Below are positions 7,252-15,945 of a stretch of 20,182 bases of DNA, one piece after another. Within the stretch, counting starts at the first letter, position 1. Each line of letters opens with the position of its first letter. The position numbers were made by a program, and so were the translations under genes. The notes below the pieces were generated by a model, which had not been told where the DNA came from, searched no databases, and saw nothing but the letters and a program-made list of their open reading frames with translations. Source of the DNA: JAJPGZ01 sp038229295 (lineage in GTDB: Bacteria > Verrucomicrobiota > Verrucomicrobiia > Chthoniobacterales > UBA10450); NCBI GenBank assembly GCA_038229295.1, contig JBBROO010000050.1:1-20182 (forward strand), in the 5' to 3' direction.

Positions 7252-8673
7252 TCACACGTCATAGTACATCGAGAACTCATGCGGATGCGGGCGGAGTCGC
7301 AAGGCGTCGTATTCTTTTTGTTTCATGTCGATCCAATTGGCGATGAAGTCGGCGTTAAAGACGTCGCCGCGTAATAGGAACGAATGATCGGCTTGGAGGG
7401 CTTCGATCGCGCCGCGGAGTGAATCGGGCACGCTCGCGACTTGGGCGAGTTCTTCCGGCGGCAGGTCGTAAAGATTTTTGTCGAGCGGATCGCCGGGGTC
7501 GATGCGGTTTTGGATTCCATCGAGACCGGCGAGCAAGAGCGCGCTGAACGCGATATAGGGATTGGCCGCGGCGTCGGGTGTGCGGAACTCGATGCGTTTC
7601 GTTTTTGGATTCGCCGAATAAGTCGGGATGCGAATGGCGGCGGAACGATTGCGCGCGGAGTAGGCGAGATTAACGGGCGCTTCGAATCCGGGAACGAGGC
7701 GCTTGTAGCTGTTCGTGGTCGGATTGGTGATGCAGGTGAGCGCGGAGGCGTGTTTCAAAATCCCGCCGATGTAAAAAAGTGCGAGCTCGCTCAGGCCGGC
7801 GTAACCATTCCCGGCGAAGAGCGGCTTGCCATCTTTCCAGAGCGACATGTGCGTGTGCATGCCGGAGCCGTTGTCCCCGAAGATCGGCTTCGGCATGAAC
7901 GTGACCGACTTGTTATGCCGCTTGGCCACGTTGCGGATGATGTATTTGTAGTACTGCATCGAATCGCCCATCACTTTGAGCGGCGCGTATCGCACATCGA
8001 TCTCCGCCTGGCCCGCGGTCGCGACTTCGTGATGCTGGCGTTCGATCGGGATGCCGGCTTTTTCCAGCTCGAGGCACATTTCGTTGCGGATGTCCTGCAA
8101 CGTGTCCATCGGCGGCACCGGAAAATATCCTTCCTTTGCGCGAATCTTGTAACCGAGACTCGGGAATTCTTCGCGTCCGCTGTTCCAATGCCCCTCAACG
8201 CTATCAACGAGGTACGATGACGAATTGCTCGTGCTCGTGAATCGCACTTCGTCGAAAATGAAAAATTCCGCTTCCGGTCCGAAGAACGCCGTGTCGGCAA
8301 TGCCGGTCGATTTCAAATACGCTTCCGCTTTTTCGGCAACGCCGCGTGGGTCGCGATCGTACGGCTCTCGCGTGATTGGATCGACAATCGTGCAGATGAG
8401 CGAGAGCGTCGGCTCGGCGTTGAAGGGATCGACCCACGCGCTGGTCGGATCGGGAATGACGAGCATGTCGGACGCGTTGATCGCTCTCCAACCGCGAATA
8501 CTCGAACCGTCGAAGCCGAGGCCTTCGGTAAAAATCTCTTCGTTGTATTCAGTGAGCGTGGTCGTGAAATGCTGCCACGTCCCGGGCAAATCGGTGAACT
8601 TGAAGTCGATCAACTTCACTTCGTTGTCCTTGATCATCTTGCTGACGTCGGATGCGGTTTTGTCTTTGGCCAT
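7252..8673 (-). CDS. glnA: glutamine synthetase type I
   Basis: A 473-residue GSI enzyme that makes glutamine from glutamate, ammonia and ATP as a dodecamer in the cytoplasm. The N-terminal beta-grasp region carries GLGFDGSSIRG. The catalytic domain has FGPEAEFFIFDE (metal ligands), NGSGMHTHMS (ammonia/ATP site), NRSAAIRIP and RIEFRTPDAAANPY. Tyr402 in DKNLYDLPPEE aligns with the adenylylated Tyr397 of the enterobacterial enzyme, so control by adenylylation is possible (GSI-beta type). The gene is full length, with an ATG start at 8673. It lies 153 bp downstream of glnB in the same direction, so PII and its target pathway are linked. The last codons and the region just past the stop contain a short direct duplication (7238-7261). 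Confidence 0.97.
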   Translation of the reverse strand: MAKDKTASDVSKMIKDNEVKLIDFKFTDLPGTWQHFTTTLTEYNEEIFTEGLGFDGSSIRGWRAINASDMLVIPDPTSAWVDPFNAEPTLSLICTIVDPITREPYDRDPRGVAEKAEAYLKSTGIADTAFFGPEAEFFIFDEVRFTSTSNSSSYLVDSVEGHWNSGREEFPSLGYKIRAKEGYFPVPPMDTLQDIRNEMCLELEKAGIPIERQHHEVATAGQAEIDVRYAPLKVMGDSMQYYKYIIRNVAKRHNKSVTFMPKPIFGDNGSGMHTHMSLWKDGKPLFAGNGYAGLSELALFYIGGILKHASALTCITNPTTNSYKRLVPGFEAPVNLAYSARNRSAAIRIPTYSANPKTKRIEFRTPDAAANPYIAFSALLLAGLDGIQNRIDPGDPLDKNLYDLPPEELAQVASVPDSLRGAIEALQADHSFLLRGDVFNADFIANWIDMKQKEYDALRLRPHPHEFSMYYDV

Positions 8674-8707
8674 TGCTTTGGATTGTTGGATTAGGATTTC
8701 GTTTCTT

Positions 8708-8785
8708 CCACAGATTTACACAGATTACGCAGATTCAGAAAAGCAGATGGGCCCCAGAATCTGTGAAAATCTGCGAAATCTGTGG
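8708..8785. repeat. imperfect inverted repeat in the glnB-glnA gap
   Basis: The arms CCACAGATTTACACAGATT (from 8708) and AATCTGCGAAATCTGTGG (to 8785) are imperfect inverted copies built from the repeated unit CAGATT (CACAGATT, GCAGATT). The spacer is about 25 bp and contains GGGCCCC. It can fold into a long hairpin in the 153-bp gap between glnB and glnA. It may separate expression of the two genes or be a dispersed repeat. Confidence 0.65.
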
Positions 8786-8826
8786 ACGACTTTTCTGAAG
8801 AGCGGAGCGAAGCGAGTCGGCGTTTG

Positions 8827-9165
8827 TCACACCGCTTTCTCGCCGATCTCTTCCGTGCGGATGCGGACCGCGTGTTCTACTGGGAGGACAAAAACTTTGC
8901 CGTCGCCGATTTTTCCGGTCTTCGCTGCCGCGACGACAACGCTGACCGCTTTATCGACGAGATCGTCCGTGAGCACGACTTCGACTTTCACCTTCGGCAA
9001 AAAATCGACGGTGTATTCGCTGCCGCGATAAATTTCGGTGTGCCCTTTCTGCCGACCGAAGCCCTTCACTTCCGTCACCGTCATGCCCTCAATACCGAGT
9101 TCGGCGAGGGCTTCCTTCACTTCCTCGAGCTTGAACGGTTTGATTATGGCTTCGAGTTTTTTCAT
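8827..9165 (-). CDS. glnB: nitrogen regulatory protein PII
   Basis: A 112-residue PII signal protein, full length for the family. Tyr51 in the T-loop (YRGSEYTVDFLPK) is the conserved uridylylation residue, and the B-loop and C-terminal signatures TGKIGDGKVFVLPV and RIRTEE are intact. As a trimer, PII senses 2-oxoglutarate, ATP and ADP and controls glutamine synthetase modification and nitrogen transcription. The start is ATG 9165, within MKKLEAIIKPFKLEEV. The dispersed word overlaps the start codon (AGATCGACATG on the minus strand), leaving no obvious ribosome site. It lies upstream of glnA in the same direction. GlnB versus GlnK cannot be settled; the glnA neighbour rather than an amtB neighbour favours glnB. 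Confidence 0.95.
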   Translation of the reverse strand: MKKLEAIIKPFKLEEVKEALAELGIEGMTVTEVKGFGRQKGHTEIYRGSEYTVDFLPKVKVEVVLTDDLVDKAVSVVVAAAKTGKIGDGKVFVLPVEHAVRIRTEEIGEKAV

Positions 9166-9299
9166 GTCGATCTAACGTGACGGGCGAAACACGTTTTGCA
9201 ATTGTAATCGAAAGCCAACCCGCGCACGCGCTTCCTTAACAATCATTCGCGCGCGATGCAATCACGATTTTTTCGATTCGTGCGCGCGCAAAAACTGCG

Positions 9300-9416
9300 T
9301 GTCATCCCGAGCCGCGCAGACGGCGAGGGACCTCACAGTCGCAGTAGCCCGCACACGCGTGAAGGAAAGCGTGCAAAGAGCTTTTGCGGGATCCCTCTCT
9401 TCCGTTCGGGATGACA
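9300..9416. repeat. palindromic MITE-like element with 11-bp terminal inverted repeats
   Basis: TGTCATCCCGA (9300-9310) and TCGGGATGACA (9406-9416) are exact inverted termini. Inside are further paired segments: GAGGGA with TCCCTC, CCCGCA with TGCGGG, and GCACACGC with GCGTGC. Together they would fold most of the 117 bp. TGCG stands on both sides, which may be a 4-bp target duplication or chance. It has no coding capacity. It fills much of the gap between the divergent glnB and dnaE genes; I see no clear promoter in the rest of that gap (9174-9465). Confidence 0.75.
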
Positions 9417-9465
9417 TGCGTGGTAGATTTGCCAAAAGATTTTTCGCCTTTTAATTCGAACACAG

Positions 9466-12400
9466 ATGCCCCGCGATTCTTTCGTTCATCTCCACCTGCA
9501 CACCGAATACTCGCTCCTCGATGGCGCGGTGCGGATGAAAGAGCTGATGAAAAAAGCGAAGGAATTTAAAATGCCCGCGGTCGCGATGACCGATCATGGA
9601 AATCTTTTTGGCGCGATCGAATTTTATCAGGAAGCGAAGAACGCGGAGATCAAGCCGATCATCGGATGCGAGGCCTACGTCGCGCCGCGTTCGCACAAAG
9701 ACCGCCCGAATTCGATGCGCGAATCCGCGTATCACTTCACGTTGCTGGCGAAGGATGAAACGGGATATCGCAATCTCGTAAAACTAATTTCCACGGCGCA
9801 TCTCGACGGTTTTCATTATCGCCCGAGGATCGACAAGGAACTTCTCGCGCAATATCACGAAGGACTCATCGGCTTGAGCGGTTGTCTCGCCAGCGAAGTG
9901 AACTCCGCGATTCAATCCAACAAGATCGACATCGCAACGCAGAGCGCAGCCGAGTATCGCGACATTCTCGGCGCCGAAAATTTCTTCATGGAATTGCACG
10001 ACCACGGCATGGAAGAGCAGCGCCAATGCAATTGTGTTTTGCCGAAGATCGCGAAGGACCTCGGCGTTGGATTGGTCGCGGCGAATGACGTGCATTTTCT
10101 GCATCGGAGCGATCACGACGCGCACGACGTCATGATGTGCATCGGCACCGGCAAAATGGTCAGCGACGAAAACCGGATGCATTACAAACCGGAGTTGTAT
10201 TTCAAATCGCCGGAGGAAATGCGCGAAGTGTTCAAAGATTTTCCGGACGCAATTTCGAATACGCTGGCGATCGCCGAGCGCTGCAATCTCGAGATCGAGT
10301 TAGGCAAATCGAAGTATCCCGAGTACACCGTGCCGGACGGAATTTCGCGCGACGCCTTCATTCGCGATCTCTGCGCGAAAGGTTTGCAAGCGCGTTACGG
10401 CGACCGCGCTAAGATCGACAATCAGATCTCGCAGCGTCTCGACTACGAACTCGGCGTGCTCAAGGACACGGGTTTCGTTAGTTACATCCTCATCGTTTGG
10501 GATTTCATTCGCTTCGCCAAGGAACGCGGAATTCCGGTCGGCCCCGGTCGCGGATCCGCCGCCGGTTCGTTAGTCGCATATGTCCTCGGCATCACCGACA
10601 TCGATCCGTTGCAATACGGATTGATCTTCGAACGTTTCCTCAATCCCGAACGCATCTCGCCCCCAGATATCGATGTCGATTTTTGCGAAGCGCGCCGCGG
10701 CGAAGTGCTGGAATACGTTCGCCAAAAATACGGCGAGCGCCGCGTCGCGCAGATCATCACCTTCGGAAAACTGAAAGCGAAGAGCGTGGTGCGCGATGTC
10801 GGCCGCGTCATGGGTTTGTCCTACGCGGCCGCCGACCGCATCGCCAAGATGATCCCTAACGAGTTGAATATCACTCTCGATCTTGCGGCGGAAAAAAACG
10901 CGGATTTGAAACGCGCCATCGCGACCGAGCCGGAGACGAAACAACTTTTCGAATACGGAAAAATTCTCGAAGGAATTTCGCGCAACGCCAGCGTGCACGC
11001 GGCCGGCGTCGTCATCGCGGATCGCGACCTGACCGAGTACATCCCGCTCTGTCGCGACATGAAAGGCAACGACGTCATCAGCCAATACGCGATGGGCCCG
11101 TTGAACGATCTCGGTTTGCTGAAGATGGATTTCCTCGGATTGAAAACGCTCACGGTGATCGAGGACACGCTCGTGCTCATTCATAAACGCGAGCCGGAAT
11201 TTTCGCTGAAGAACATTCCGATGGACGACGCAGCGTCGTTCGCGCTCTACAACCGCGGCGAAACGATCGGCCTTTTCCAGATGGAATCCGGCGGCATGAC
11301 GAGCACGGCGCGACAATTCGAAGTGCAAAAGATCGACGACATCATTGCGTTGATCGCGCTCTATCGGCCAGGCCCGATGGATCTGATCGGCGATTACATC
11401 AAACGCAAAAAAGGGTTGATGAAAATTCGCTACGAGCATCCGTTGCTCCAGGAAATTTGCGCCGACACTTACGGCGTCATGATTTATCAGGAGCAGGTCA
11501 TGGCCGCGGCGAGCAAACTGGGCGGCTATTCGTTAGCGCAAGGCGACCTGCTTCGCCGCGCCATGGGTAAAAAGGACAAGGCGAAGATGGCGAAGGAGCG
11601 CGCGAATTTTATCGAAGGTTGCGCGCGCACGAACAAGATTCCGGAGAAAAAAGCGAACGCGATTTTCGATTTGCTCGAAAAATTTGCCGGCTACGGATTC
11701 AACAAAAGCCACAGCGCGGCCTACGGAGTCATTAGTTATCAGACTGCGTATTTGAAGGCGCATTACGCGGTTGAGTTCATGGCGGGTTTGCTCAGCAACG
11801 AGATTAACAACACCGAAAAAATTTCTGTGTTCGTCGGTGAATGCAAACGCATGGGCATCTCGATCTTGCCGCCGGATGTCAATCGCAGCGGCCTGAAATT
11901 CACGCCCGAATCGCACGAAGATAAAATGTGCATCCGCTACGGACTCGCCGCGATCAAGCATGTCGGCGAAGGCGCGATGGAGATGTTGATCCAGGAACGC
12001 GATGCGAACGGCGAGTTCACATCGCTCGAAGATTTTTGCGGACGACTTGGAACACGCATCGCCAACAAGAAGATGCTCGAAAGTCTGATCAAGTCCGGCG
12101 CGTTTGATTTTCTCGGGCGAGATCGCGCGGAGCTTTTCGATTGCATTGACGAATCGCTCGCAGCGTCTGCAGCCGCGCATCGCGATCGCACGGCCGGCCA
12201 GGTTTCGTTATTTGGCGACTCGCATCCGCCGACCACGCGAAAGCGAACGGTCGTTCCGTGGAGCGAACACGAGAAACTTTCCTACGAAAAAGAACTGCTC
12301 GGGTTCTACGTCAGCGGGCATCCGCTGGATGCATATGTCGATCTTTTGGCGGCGAAAAATTATCAAACGATCGCTTCGTTAGGCGAACTGGCCGACCGCG

Positions 12401-12954
12401 CCCCGTTCAAAGTCGGCGGCGCGCTTGTGCAGATCGACAAAAAGTTCACCAAGAAAGAAGGGAAGCCATTTGCCGTGGTGTGGATCGAAGACCTGACCGG
12501 CACGCTCGAGCTGGTGATTTGGAACGAAGTTTACCTTCAGGTTTCGGATGCGCTTGCGACTGGTCGCGTCGTGGCCATCAGCGGGACGATCGATGCGCGC
12601 GGCGATTCGTTGCGCGCCACAGCGCAAAAAGTTCATATGTTGAAGAACGCGAAACCGAACGGGGCGCCTAACGGGACTGAAAGATCGACATCTGCATCTG
12701 CGGACGAACCGGCGGTGGTCCTGCAATTCCCGCCCGCGACGACGAGCGACGATCTCCGGCAAGTTCTGCAAATCCTGGCGACATCGCCCGGACGACGCCG
12801 CGTCAAACTTTGCTTTGAACGCACGACCATCGAAGCCGCTTCCGATTTCTCCATCGATCTCACGAGCGATCTCGAACAAAAGCTTTCGCGCTGGCTGGTC
12901 GCGACAAAATCAGGCCGGCCAAATTTGATTGTCGATCCAACGACGGCGGCCTAA
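9466..12954 (+). CDS. dnaE: DNA polymerase III alpha subunit
   Basis: A 1162-residue replicative polymerase, the standard length for DnaE1. The N-terminal PHP domain begins FVHLHLHTEYSLLDG, with TDHGNLFGA following. The family C polymerase palm carries PDIDVDF, with D401 and D403, and KMDFLGLKT with D555; these fall at the residue numbers of the three catalytic aspartates of the E. coli enzyme. GPGRGSAAGS precedes them. GYGFNKSHSAAYG belongs to the thumb/fingers region. From about residue 985 an OB-fold (FKVGGALVQIDKKFTKKEG...VWIEDLTGTLEL) is visible, then a tau-binding-type tail. ATG 9466 gives the expected N-terminus. Its stop overlaps the opposing AsmA-like gene by 4 bp. Several copies of AGATCGACA occur inside it in different codon phases. 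Confidence 0.97.
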   Translation: MPRDSFVHLHLHTEYSLLDGAVRMKELMKKAKEFKMPAVAMTDHGNLFGAIEFYQEAKNAEIKPIIGCEAYVAPRSHKDRPNSMRESAYHFTLLAKDETGYRNLVKLISTAHLDGFHYRPRIDKELLAQYHEGLIGLSGCLASEVNSAIQSNKIDIATQSAAEYRDILGAENFFMELHDHGMEEQRQCNCVLPKIAKDLGVGLVAANDVHFLHRSDHDAHDVMMCIGTGKMVSDENRMHYKPELYFKSPEEMREVFKDFPDAISNTLAIAERCNLEIELGKSKYPEYTVPDGISRDAFIRDLCAKGLQARYGDRAKIDNQISQRLDYELGVLKDTGFVSYILIVWDFIRFAKERGIPVGPGRGSAAGSLVAYVLGITDIDPLQYGLIFERFLNPERISPPDIDVDFCEARRGEVLEYVRQKYGERRVAQIITFGKLKAKSVVRDVGRVMGLSYAAADRIAKMIPNELNITLDLAAEKNADLKRAIATEPETKQLFEYGKILEGISRNASVHAAGVVIADRDLTEYIPLCRDMKGNDVISQYAMGPLNDLGLLKMDFLGLKTLTVIEDTLVLIHKREPEFSLKNIPMDDAASFALYNRGETIGLFQMESGGMTSTARQFEVQKIDDIIALIALYRPGPMDLIGDYIKRKKGLMKIRYEHPLLQEICADTYGVMIYQEQVMAAASKLGGYSLAQGDLLRRAMGKKDKAKMAKERANFIEGCARTNKIPEKKANAIFDLLEKFAGYGFNKSHSAAYGVISYQTAYLKAHYAVEFMAGLLSNEINNTEKISVFVGECKRMGISILPPDVNRSGLKFTPESHEDKMCIRYGLAAIKHVGEGAMEMLIQERDANGEFTSLEDFCGRLGTRIANKKMLESLIKSGAFDFLGRDRAELFDCIDESLAASAAAHRDRTAGQVSLFGDSHPPTTRKRTVVPWSEHEKLSYEKELLGFYVSGHPLDAYVDLLAAKNYQTIASLGELADRAPFKVGGALVQIDKKFTKKEGKPFAVVWIEDLTGTLELVIWNEVYLQVSDALATGRVVAISGTIDARGDSLRATAQKVHMLKNAKPNGAPNGTERSTSASADEPAVVLQFPPATTSDDLRQVLQILATSPGRRRVKLCFERTTIEAASDFSIDLTSDLEQKLSRWLVATKSGRPNLIVDPTTAA

Positions 12955-14801
12955 CGGCTTTGGCCGAGCGCTCCGATTTGCAAAACGTGATTGGGCGCAT
13001 CCGCACACGACGCGCGATAAGTTTTCTCGCCCTGATTGGTCTTGAGCGTGACGCCGCGCACGCCGCCTAACAAATCGCCGGTCAACTCCACTTGGTTGAT
13101 GAGTGCGGTAGAGGCATCTGGCTTTTTGATTGGCGGAATTATTTGGAGTGCATCCACGCAATCGTTCGCGCCCGGAATGATTTTCGCTGCGATGGGAGTA
13201 AGCGGTGTGAGCGCCGCGGCTACATTTTTAGGATCGCCCAGATCGACATTCCCGCCGAACGCGAGCGCACTGAGTCGAAGCTGGTCGAATGAGACCACGC
13301 TGCCGGCGAGATTGAGATGCGCATTGAGCGACGCGTTGAGATGAGAACTAGGCCAATAATCGGCGACGTTGTGCACGGCGACATCGAACGAGCCGACGCG
13401 ATTCTCTGGATGCGAGATGTCGATCTTACCTTCGCCCGTGAGAAAATCGCCGCCGCGTTTCAAATCGAATCCAGAAAGTTCGACGACGTTATCGACCAGA
13501 TTTAGTCGCGCGGTGAAAAGATCGACAGGCGAATTGAAGATGCGCAGCGAGTTTCCGACCACGGAAAGCTGACCGCCAAGTTTTCGCGCGCGCGAATTGA
13601 TCGTTCCATCGACGACGATGTCCCCCGCGTAATCTCCGGCGCTGCCGGTGAGCAGTCGCGCAAAGCCGCCCACGTCTTTGATGGCCGCCGAAATGTCGGC
13701 GTGGAATTCTGAGCCTAACCAGTCCGCCCAGTTCGTCGGCAGCGGCGATTCGCCGTGCAAGGTCAGCTCGTTCTTCTGTTGTTTGATGTAGAGCTGTTGC
13801 ACATCGATTTGATGATTATAGATCGCCGCGCCGAGCATGATGACGTCGGCTTGACGGTTTCGCCATGTCGGCGCCGTGAGTTCAGTCCAGAACGAAGCGG
13901 TGGCGTGAGCCGGGTCCCGCAGATCGCCGCGAAAGGTGAATTTGCCGGCGTGCAACGTTCCCGCGATGCGATCGGTGAATCCGATCGCTTCCGCCGTTTG
14001 GCCGAGCGAGATGTCGGTGGCCGACCCAGCGATGTTCCAATTAGAAGAACGCGAACGCCACTCATTGGAAATATTTCCGCGAATTTTTCCGCCGAAAGCA
14101 TCGAGATCGAACTCCAGCCCGAGGCGCATCTTCCCGAGATGAGACAAATCAACCTTGATCGATTGAATATCGAGGCCGCCGGTCAGGCGAATGCCGGCGA
14201 AGGTAACGTGATTTTCCTGCCAGCGCGTCGCGCCGTGCAAACCGGAGAAGGTTTGCCTAACGATCGGTGACGCAATCGTGAACTTGTCGATGTTGATGCG
14301 GCCAGCCTCGATATCGCTGAGGGAAATCGAGGCGCCACGCGCCAGAATCACAGTCGAGCCATTTTCGATTCGAAGATCGAGCCCGTCGATCGTGGTGTTG
14401 TTAGGCAACAACTTCTGCCACGTCATCCAGCTCCGCTCCGGAAACGGCGGGCCCGTTTCGTTGCGATGAATTTCCAGGCGCAGGCCGGTGACGGCAATAT
14501 GGGAAAGAGCGCGACCGCGGGTCCGCAGCAGGATCGTTTTGAAATTCAAACCGACGACGGCCTGTGTCGCCGCCAGTTCCATTCGAAACGCGGTGTCCTT
14601 CGCCGAAATGACGTGGACGCCGCGCAGCACCACCGGCCGCAGGAACGGCGTTTCCACCTTGTCGATCTTGACGGTCAATTTTTCCTGCCGCGCCTGCCAC
14701 CAGATCCAAAAACGCAATCCGTCCGCGATGAAGAACGGAGAAAAACCAAGCGCCAGCACCGCGAGCATGAGCGCGAGCAGGATTTTATGTTTGCCGGCCA
14801 C
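12951..14801 (-). CDS. AsmA-like / repeating beta-groove envelope protein
   Basis: A 616-residue protein starting at GTG 14801. A basic N-terminus is followed by one membrane helix (about residues 7-27). After that come long stretches of alternating hydrophobic and polar residues with recurrent patterns such as LDGLDLRIENGS, FAGIRLTGGLDIQSIKVDLS and GNVDLGDPKN, as in AsmA, YhdP and TamB relatives. These proteins are anchored in the inner membrane and form periplasmic lipid-conducting grooves. The C-terminal ~90 residues have the VTLKTNQGEKTYRA pattern and a Cys pair. No catalytic motif is seen. It converges on dnaE with a 4-bp overlap. Upstream, a paired REP element separates it from the DUF4230 gene. 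The family call rests on pattern and topology only. Confidence 0.65.
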   Translation of the reverse strand: MAGKHKILLALMLAVLALGFSPFFIADGLRFWIWWQARQEKLTVKIDKVETPFLRPVVLRGVHVISAKDTAFRMELAATQAVVGLNFKTILLRTRGRALSHIAVTGLRLEIHRNETGPPFPERSWMTWQKLLPNNTTIDGLDLRIENGSTVILARGASISLSDIEAGRINIDKFTIASPIVRQTFSGLHGATRWQENHVTFAGIRLTGGLDIQSIKVDLSHLGKMRLGLEFDLDAFGGKIRGNISNEWRSRSSNWNIAGSATDISLGQTAEAIGFTDRIAGTLHAGKFTFRGDLRDPAHATASFWTELTAPTWRNRQADVIMLGAAIYNHQIDVQQLYIKQQKNELTLHGESPLPTNWADWLGSEFHADISAAIKDVGGFARLLTGSAGDYAGDIVVDGTINSRARKLGGQLSVVGNSLRIFNSPVDLFTARLNLVDNVVELSGFDLKRGGDFLTGEGKIDISHPENRVGSFDVAVHNVADYWPSSHLNASLNAHLNLAGSVVSFDQLRLSALAFGGNVDLGDPKNVAAALTPLTPIAAKIIPGANDCVDALQIIPPIKKPDASTALINQVELTGDLLGGVRGVTLKTNQGEKTYRASCADAPNHVLQIGALGQSR

Positions 14802-14862
14802 GCAAGGTCTTTAGCAGGAGAAGCACAGAGAAACTAGCCAGATTGAGATGGCGGATCGCGAT

Positions 14863-14950
14863 GGTGGATCGTGACCTCCGGGCGCGATGTTAAAAGCAAA
14901 TGCGCCTGCGGCGCGCAAATTACCAACGCGCTCGGAGATCGCGTTCCACC
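14863..14950. repeat. paired REP element (GTGG type), copy 1
   Basis: An 88-bp element bounded by GGTGGATCGTGACCTCC and the inverted GGAGATCGCGTTCCACC, with a GCGCC-TGC-GGCGC hairpin in the middle. Each arm is a GTGGA foot plus an imperfect palindrome around a TCC loop. It is the same element as the copies at 17066-17153 and 17680-17764 that flank the RAYT gene. It fills the gap between the AsmA-like gene start and the DUF4230 gene end. Confidence 0.85.
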
Positions 14951-14966
14951 CGTTCGTGCTACGACA

Positions 14967-15698
14967 TTATTCTTTCTTCAGCGCGCTGCTCCTGAAGACG
15001 AGCCGCAGCGGTTGCGAGACATGGATGCGCTCTTCGATCTGCTCTTGCAAAGCGCGCTCCGCTTCCTCGGGCAGCTTTGCCTCCATCGCTTTTTGCCGCG
15101 CCATTTGCGGCAAGATCGACAATTCACTTTGCACATCGTCAGCCGAGATGCGGTTCCAATATCCATTTTGCAGCTCGAGCACATCCATTTGTTCCTGCTC
15201 GACTCCGAGAATTTGCGCGTGCGGAACTTGCACGACAATTTCGTTAGGCCGGACATCGACCGAAAAATCCTGGCGCAAATCAAAACCGGCTTTGACCGCG
15301 TAAGTGCCGTGCAGTTTCACGCGCTTGGAACTTCCGGCCCACGTGTTTTGAAATTCGTGTTCGACTTCCACCCGCCGCGACAAGATCGACAACTCACTCG
15401 TCGGCGTCGTTTGTTCGAGATACACGCGGTTGTTAATCGTGATGCGCGGTTGCAAATGCGCGATGTCGACAAAAGCCGAACGCAAATCTTTTCCCAGCCG
15501 CTCCAATTCCGCCGTGCCTTGATGCGCCGTGCGCGCCGGCCAACTTTCCAAGCGCACAAAAATAACGACAACGACTGCCGCAATAACAAGCGCGACAAAA
15601 ACCAGTGCAACCGGCCACGAAAATCCGCTCTGCCTTCGGCGTTGAACGTTAGTCCGAGCCGGACGGGCGTTTGTTGAACGTTGGACGTTTTCTTCCAT
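14967..15698 (-). CDS. DUF4230 family membrane-anchored protein
   Basis: A 243-residue protein when started at ATG 15698 (MEENVQRSTNARP); the frame is open to 15773, but that part overlaps a GC-rich hairpin and looks non-coding. A basic N-terminus and one membrane helix (PVALVFVALVIAAVVVVIFV, about residues 29-48) are followed by a soluble domain. That domain has VKLHGTYAVKAGFDLRQD and EIVVQVPHAQILGVE, the pattern of DUF4230 proteins, and a charged coiled-coil-like C-terminus. The family's function is not known to me. It is transcribed toward the AsmA-like gene, 165 bp away across REP copy 1, and both may act at the inner membrane. Confidence 0.72.
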   Translation of the reverse strand: MEENVQRSTNARPARTNVQRRRQSGFSWPVALVFVALVIAAVVVVIFVRLESWPARTAHQGTAELERLGKDLRSAFVDIAHLQPRITINNRVYLEQTTPTSELSILSRRVEVEHEFQNTWAGSSKRVKLHGTYAVKAGFDLRQDFSVDVRPNEIVVQVPHAQILGVEQEQMDVLELQNGYWNRISADDVQSELSILPQMARQKAMEAKLPEEAERALQEQIEERIHVSQPLRLVFRSSALKKE

Positions 15699-15715
15699 CA
15701 CCTGAAAAAAAAGTA

Positions 15716-15748
15716 CCGCCCCCCGCGCCCGATGGGCGCGAAGGGCGG
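15716..15748. repeat. nested GC hairpin upstream of the DUF4230 gene
   Basis: CCGCCC...GGGCGG enclosing GCGCCC-GAT-GGGCGC forms a nested stem 18 bp upstream of the DUF4230 start codon. It has no U tract in either direction, so it is not an ordinary terminator. It could be a leader hairpin for the DUF4230 mRNA or a degenerate REP-like palindrome. Confidence 0.5.
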
Positions 15749-15868
15749 CTGTTCCCCCCAGAACATTCTTCAAAAACTGCGCTGCTAGTAACCGAGCTTT
15801 GTGGGGGTAGCAACAAAATTCTGCGGAAAGTTATGCGGCAGTTCCACCTATTTGCAATAAATTGCTTG

Positions 15869-15931
15869 GTGTAGAGGCGCGTGTCCTCACGCGCTTTTCA
15901 TATTTGCGGCTGATGACAGCCGCCACTACAC
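15869..15931. repeat. inverted pair of GTAG-type REP sequences upstream of recF
   Basis: GTAG-A-GGCGCGTGTCCTCACGCGC (15871 onward) is mirrored on the other strand by GTAG-T-GGCGGCTGTCATCAGCCGC (from 15929). Each has the GTAG foot followed by a stem with a 4-nt loop, and the outer ends GTGTAG/CTACAC are inverted. This is the classical REP/BIME layout and differs in sequence from the GTGG elements nearby. It ends 14 bp before the recF start codon. The 95 bp between it and 15773 show nothing recognisable. Confidence 0.82.
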
Positions 15932-15945
15932 GTTGTCGATCTTTC

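Noticed and set aside
7441..8220. Long + strand ORF opposite glnA
   Set aside because: It is a shadow of the glnA reading frame in GC-rich DNA; glnA motifs are complete on the other strand.
9174..9299. Sigma-54 promoter upstream of glnB
   Set aside because: No TGGCAC-N5-TTGC pattern could be found on the minus strand in this gap.
10570..11439. Long minus-strand ORF opposite dnaE
   Set aside because: Shadow ORF across conserved polymerase motifs; composition rich in His, Arg and Asp typical of antisense.
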